DNA of 7,286 nt from JAKACA01 sp050010115 (GTDB taxonomy: Bacteria; Actinomycetota; Acidimicrobiia; Acidimicrobiales; Bog-793). Under the pieces are notes generated by a model. That model made no database searches. It was not told the DNA's origin and worked only from the letters and a program-made list of their open reading frames with translations. Where the stretch lies: contig JBEKLQ010000145.1 in assembly GCA_050010115.1 (NCBI GenBank), forward strand, positions 1-7,286, given 5' to 3'. Below, one piece after another: positions 5,381 to 7,286 of the stretch. Both the position numbers and the translations under genes were made by a program. Every line of letters begins with the position of its first letter. Position 1 is the stretch's first letter.

Positions 5381-6523
5381 TCAGGGGTCCCTGACGATCG
5401 GGTGCGACGTCTCGCACCCGCCTGCGCCGCTCTTGGCGTCGTTGGCCCAGATCCCTTGCACTGCGAAGGTGCCGGTCGACAACGTGATGTCCCTCGCCTT
5501 GCCGGTGCCGCTGGACTTCCAGGCGCACAGGTCCGCGACCTCCTGGCCGGCTTTGTTGATCCAGCCACCGGTCGGGAACTGGTCCGTGATGGTCTCGGCG
5601 TACTCGTGGCCGCCCACGATGGTGACACCGTCGTTGAGGCCGGCCGTACCCGTGTTCACGAAGTTCTCACCGCAGCCGGCGGCGGCGTCCTCCACGTACG
5701 GCATGTTCGTGAATGCGAGGTTGCCGTCGGGCGAGGTCACTGGGCCGCCGGGAAGCCCCGGGTCGGCGTTGTAGTCGTGCCATGCGCAGAAGTCACCGCT
5801 GGCGGTGTTGAACCCGTTGGGGTGCGTACCGGCCGGCGACACGACGAAGTACTGGACGTTCAGCTGGGACGCCTCGGTCGTGTTGCCGAAGTGCGTCGCG
5901 CCCGCGATCGCCTCCTCGGCGATCTGGGCACCGGTCGCCTTCTTGGGAGCCTTAGCCGAAGTGTCTTCCCAGACACCCGCCAGCGCGCCGCCTGTCGGGT
6001 AGCCCACGTGCTGAGTGTTGCTCGCCGGGCAGGTCGTCGCGCCCGTCGCCACACGCTGGCAGTACTCGGTGACGACACCGCTCCAGGTGTCGTTTGCCGA
6101 CCCCAGGCCGGCGAAGAACGCCTCCAGGTCCGGGGCGAGGCCATCCGGGTCACCGGCGAACGTGTCGTAGCCGCTTGCGCTCACCGACTCCGTGCCCCAC
6201 TGCGAGCCCCAGAACACGACGTACACTTTGGGCGCGCCTGTCGTCACCCCCACGCCGTCCACGCCGCCGCCGAACTTGACGTTCTTCGCGCCCTTCCTCG
6301 GCAGGGCGAACTGCGCCCGGTGCGTGACGAAGTACGAGCGCGTCGGCATCATCGCGTACCGGTACGAGTGCGACACCGTCCGAGCGTGTGCCGGGGCCGC
6401 CTCGGCCACGCCTCCTAGGAGGCCGGAGCTGAGCAGCCCGACTGCGGCGACGCCGGCGACACCAGCCATCCGCCGTCGACGACCCTCAATCCTCCACCGC
6501 CTCCGTTGCGAACGACTCGCCAT
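5381..6523 (-). CDS. Secreted protein with HEYAE motif, putative metallopeptidase-like
   Basis: This encodes 380 residues from the ATG at 6523, chosen because AGAAGG lies 8 bases upstream; an in-frame ATG at 6568 lacks this. An unusually long, Arg-rich N-region is followed by a hydrophobic core (about 19-40) and AEAAPAHA, a likely signal peptidase I site near residues 41-48. The mature protein has GVTTGAPKVYVVFWGSQWG (92-110), a W-x-x-VVTEYC segment, VQYFVVSPAGTHP, and VGGHEYAETITD with His306-Glu307 and Glu310. This is followed by GGW and GQEVADLCAW, then NDAKSGAGGC. Six Cys (155, 165, 246, 284, 333, 370) suggest three disulfides outside the cell. HExxE plus a downstream G-x-E-x-x-DLC resembles the conserved core of plant EXORDIUM/phosphate-induced proteins and of metallopeptidase-like folds. 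Enzymatic activity is unproven. The gene stands apart from its neighbours. Confidence 0.82.
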   Translation of the reverse strand: MASRSQRRRWRIEGRRRRMAGVAGVAAVGLLSSGLLGGVAEAAPAHARTVSHSYRYAMMPTRSYFVTHRAQFALPRKGAKNVKFGGGVDGVGVTTGAPKVYVVFWGSQWGTESVSASGYDTFAGDPDGLAPDLEAFFAGLGSANDTWSGVVTEYCQRVATGATTCPASNTQHVGYPTGGALAGVWEDTSAKAPKKATGAQIAEEAIAGATHFGNTTEASQLNVQYFVVSPAGTHPNGFNTASGDFCAWHDYNADPGLPGGPVTSPDGNLAFTNMPYVEDAAAGCGENFVNTGTAGLNDGVTIVGGHEYAETITDQFPTGGWINKAGQEVADLCAWKSSGTGKARDITLSTGTFAVQGIWANDAKSGAGGCETSHPIVRDP

Positions 6524-6634
6524 CCGCGGTGCCTTCTTTCGTGGGTTCGGCCCGAGAGCCCAAGGCAACGGTCAGGTCCGCACCCCCCGGAGCCTCCGGT
6601 CATCGAGTACGCCACGATCGTGACGACGGACGCA

Positions 6635-6644
6635 AATTATAATT
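6635..6644. promoter_or_regulatory. AATTATAATT palindrome with TATAAT on both strands
   Basis: This 10-bp palindrome is the most A/T-rich spot nearby. It contains a perfect -10 hexamer on each strand: TATAAT at 6638-6643 on plus, and at 6641-6636 on minus. It sits about 112 bp upstream of the HEYAE gene (minus) and about 41 bp upstream of the small plus-strand ORF. Neither direction has a good -35 at 16-18 bp. It may be a shared divergent promoter. Confidence 0.45.
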
Positions 6645-6685
6645 GTGGAGGTTGGGCAAGCCGTCGATAGCGCGCCAGTCTCGTC

Positions 6686-6924
6686 GTGGGTCAACCCGGC
6701 GCCACCGCCTTGGCCTCCAAAGGCATCCTCGTCGAGATCGCGCGGGCACATGCCCGGCTCGGCCTGGCCGTGATCCGTGGGCTTCTCTCGACTACCTCGC
6801 CACTGGCGATCAGGCGGCAGTGGATGAAGCGCTCGACTGTTTCGCTGCCACGTACGAGGGTGGATGGCCGGCTCCGAAAACCGCCCGCAAGGTTGCGCAT
6901 GCACGGGTCCCTACCAAGGAGTAG
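6686..6924 (+). pseudogene. Small hypothetical ORF, apparently frameshifted
   Basis: Two plus frames look coding in succession. From a GTG at 6686 the frame reads VGQPGATALASKGILVEI, then ARAHARLGLAVIR, with strongly G/C third positions. From about 6778 the frame one base back reads WASLDYLATGDQAAVDEALD, then CFAATYEGGWPAPKTARK and ends VPTKE with TAG at 6922-6924. Joined they would give a protein of about 80 residues. A single-base loss near 6775-6785 explains the switch; no slippery heptamer is visible for programmed frameshifting. An in-frame TAG at 6668-6670 bounds it upstream. The family is unrecognised. A sequencing error, a decayed gene or two unrelated frames remain possible. Confidence 0.35.
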
Positions 6925-6979
6925 GCTGGCGGTCGATGATCGCTCGAAATGCCGTGGACGGTCGGGCTGCAACAACTAG

Positions 6980-6993
6980 TTACGGCACCGTAA
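6980..6993. promoter_or_regulatory. TTACGG-CA-CCGTAA inverted repeat before the desaturase
   Basis: Perfect 6-bp arms around CA lie 9 bases upstream of the ATG. Palindromes of the type TTACGGTACCGTAA occur, to my knowledge, before lipid and desaturase genes in actinobacteria as TetR-family sites, and this differs only at the centre. Its position would overlap the ribosome or RNA polymerase initiation region, fitting repression. No clear Shine-Dalgarno lies between it and the start codon, so a very short leader is possible. Confidence 0.5.
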
Positions 6994-7002
6994 GTTAGCT
7001 CG

Positions 7003-7286
7003 ATGTCCGTTCAGGAGCGTCCCCAATCCTCTGATGCTGGTGGCGACGCAGCAGACGAGGATGCCGAGGCAGGTTCCGGCGTCAAGCGCGGCTCGCTGAA
7101 GCCCGTTCTCGACGTCCTTCCCGCCTCGGTCTACGACAACCCGACCTGGAAGGGCATGTCGTACTTCGCTCGGGATGTCGCTATGTACCTCGGCCTCGTC
7201 ACTGCGCTCATCTTCGTCTCCAATGTCTTCGCTGCGCTGGCACTCGATGTGGCTGCGTCGCTCCTGGTGTCATCGCTGTTCATCGT
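7003..7286 (+). CDS. Membrane fatty acid desaturase, N-terminal part
   Basis: The gene runs off the right edge after 94 complete codons. The N-terminus is polar and acidic (to about residue 30). It is followed by LKPVLDVLPASVYDNPTWKG (32-51) and MSYFARDVAMYLGLV, which matches the conserved entry of FAD2/delta-12-type desaturases (a leucine- or isoleucine-Pro motif, then a SY-x-x-RD segment leading into the first membrane helix). Hydrophobic helices follow at about 61-82 and 84-94 onward. The His-box motifs that bind the di-iron centre would lie beyond the window, so activity cannot be confirmed. Such enzymes introduce double bases of unsaturation into acyl chains in the membrane, using oxygen and an electron donor. 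The ATG at 7003 follows an inverted repeat that is probably a repressor site; the ribosome-binding site is weak. Confidence 0.78.
   Translation, partial: MSVQERPQSSDAGGDAADEDAEAGSGVKRGSLKPVLDVLPASVYDNPTWKGMSYFARDVAMYLGLVTALIFVSNVFAALALDVAASLLVSSLFI

Larger units (their letters stand above)
6524..7002. other. Region between the HEYAE gene and the desaturase
   Basis: These 479 bp contain no intact recognised gene. They hold the upstream region of the HEYAE gene, the two-sided AATTATAATT patch at 6635-6644, the suspected frameshifted ORF at 6686-6924, and the operator-like repeat before the desaturase. Minus-strand open frames here are Arg/Pro/Ser-rich shadows. Confidence 0.5.

Noticed and set aside
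5381..5394. Inverted repeat TCAGGG-GT-CCCTGA at the 3' end of the HEYAE gene as a terminator
   Set aside because: It overlaps the last codons and stop of the gene, has only a 2-base loop, and no T run follows on the minus strand.
4646..6418. A 590-codon plus-strand open frame beginning with sigma-like residues
   Set aside because: Only its first 35 codons resemble a protein family. The rest is antisense to the well-supported Rrf2 and HEYAE genes and is Arg/Val/His-rich, as expected of a shadow frame in GC-rich DNA.

Overview
The window is GC-rich DNA with strong G/C preference in third codon positions and GTG as well as ATG starts. The protein families present are an Rrf2 regulator with an Fe-S cysteine triplet, a DUF664/DinB protein, an EthD-like protein, a short CxxxGH membrane protein and a FAD2-like desaturase. 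Together they suggest an actinobacterial chromosome; the species cannot be told. No tRNA, rRNA, CRISPR array or complete insertion sequence is visible.

Layout. Bases 1-213 hold the last codons of a truncated plus-strand ORF and two hairpin-forming inverted repeats. A minus-strand polytopic membrane protein follows (214-1065). Its upstream region (1066-1315) carries five tandem 8-bp repeats and a 20-bp palindrome, the latter just before a plus-strand GNAT acetyltransferase (1316-1918). A small lipoprotein (2011-2400) and a small single-pass membrane protein with a Cys/His pattern (2691-2993) come next. About 500 bp (2994-3519) contain no intact gene, but possibly a decayed minus-strand reading frame. 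A compact two-gene unit follows: an EthD-like protein and a DUF664/DinB-like protein, 14 bp apart (3520-4367). The gap 4368-4750 ends in a clear remnant of sigma-70 region 2, which is broken exactly where the convergent Rrf2 gene ends. The Rrf2 regulator (4751-5215) and a secreted HEYAE-motif protein (5381-6523) are both on the minus strand. Beyond an A/T-rich, two-sided promoter-like patch lies a small plus-strand ORF that looks frameshifted (6686-6924). The window ends in the first 94 or so codons of a fatty acid desaturase (7003 onward), with an inverted-repeat operator candidate immediately upstream.

How the genes work together. Most genes look like independent accessory units. The best-supported functional pair is EthD plus DUF664. 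Rrf2 lies downstream of the HEYAE protein on the same strand but has its own upstream region with a 12-bp palindrome, so linked regulation is only a possibility. The desaturase probably has its own repressor site. The mixture of intact accessory genes with at least one broken gene (sigma) and two suspected ones (3275-3456 and 6686-6924) suggests a segment that has undergone rearrangement and decay. I see no convincing multi-gene defence or biosynthetic system. The most notable items are the secreted HEYAE family protein, the sigma remnant, and two palindromes sharing a CGG-CA-CCG core.
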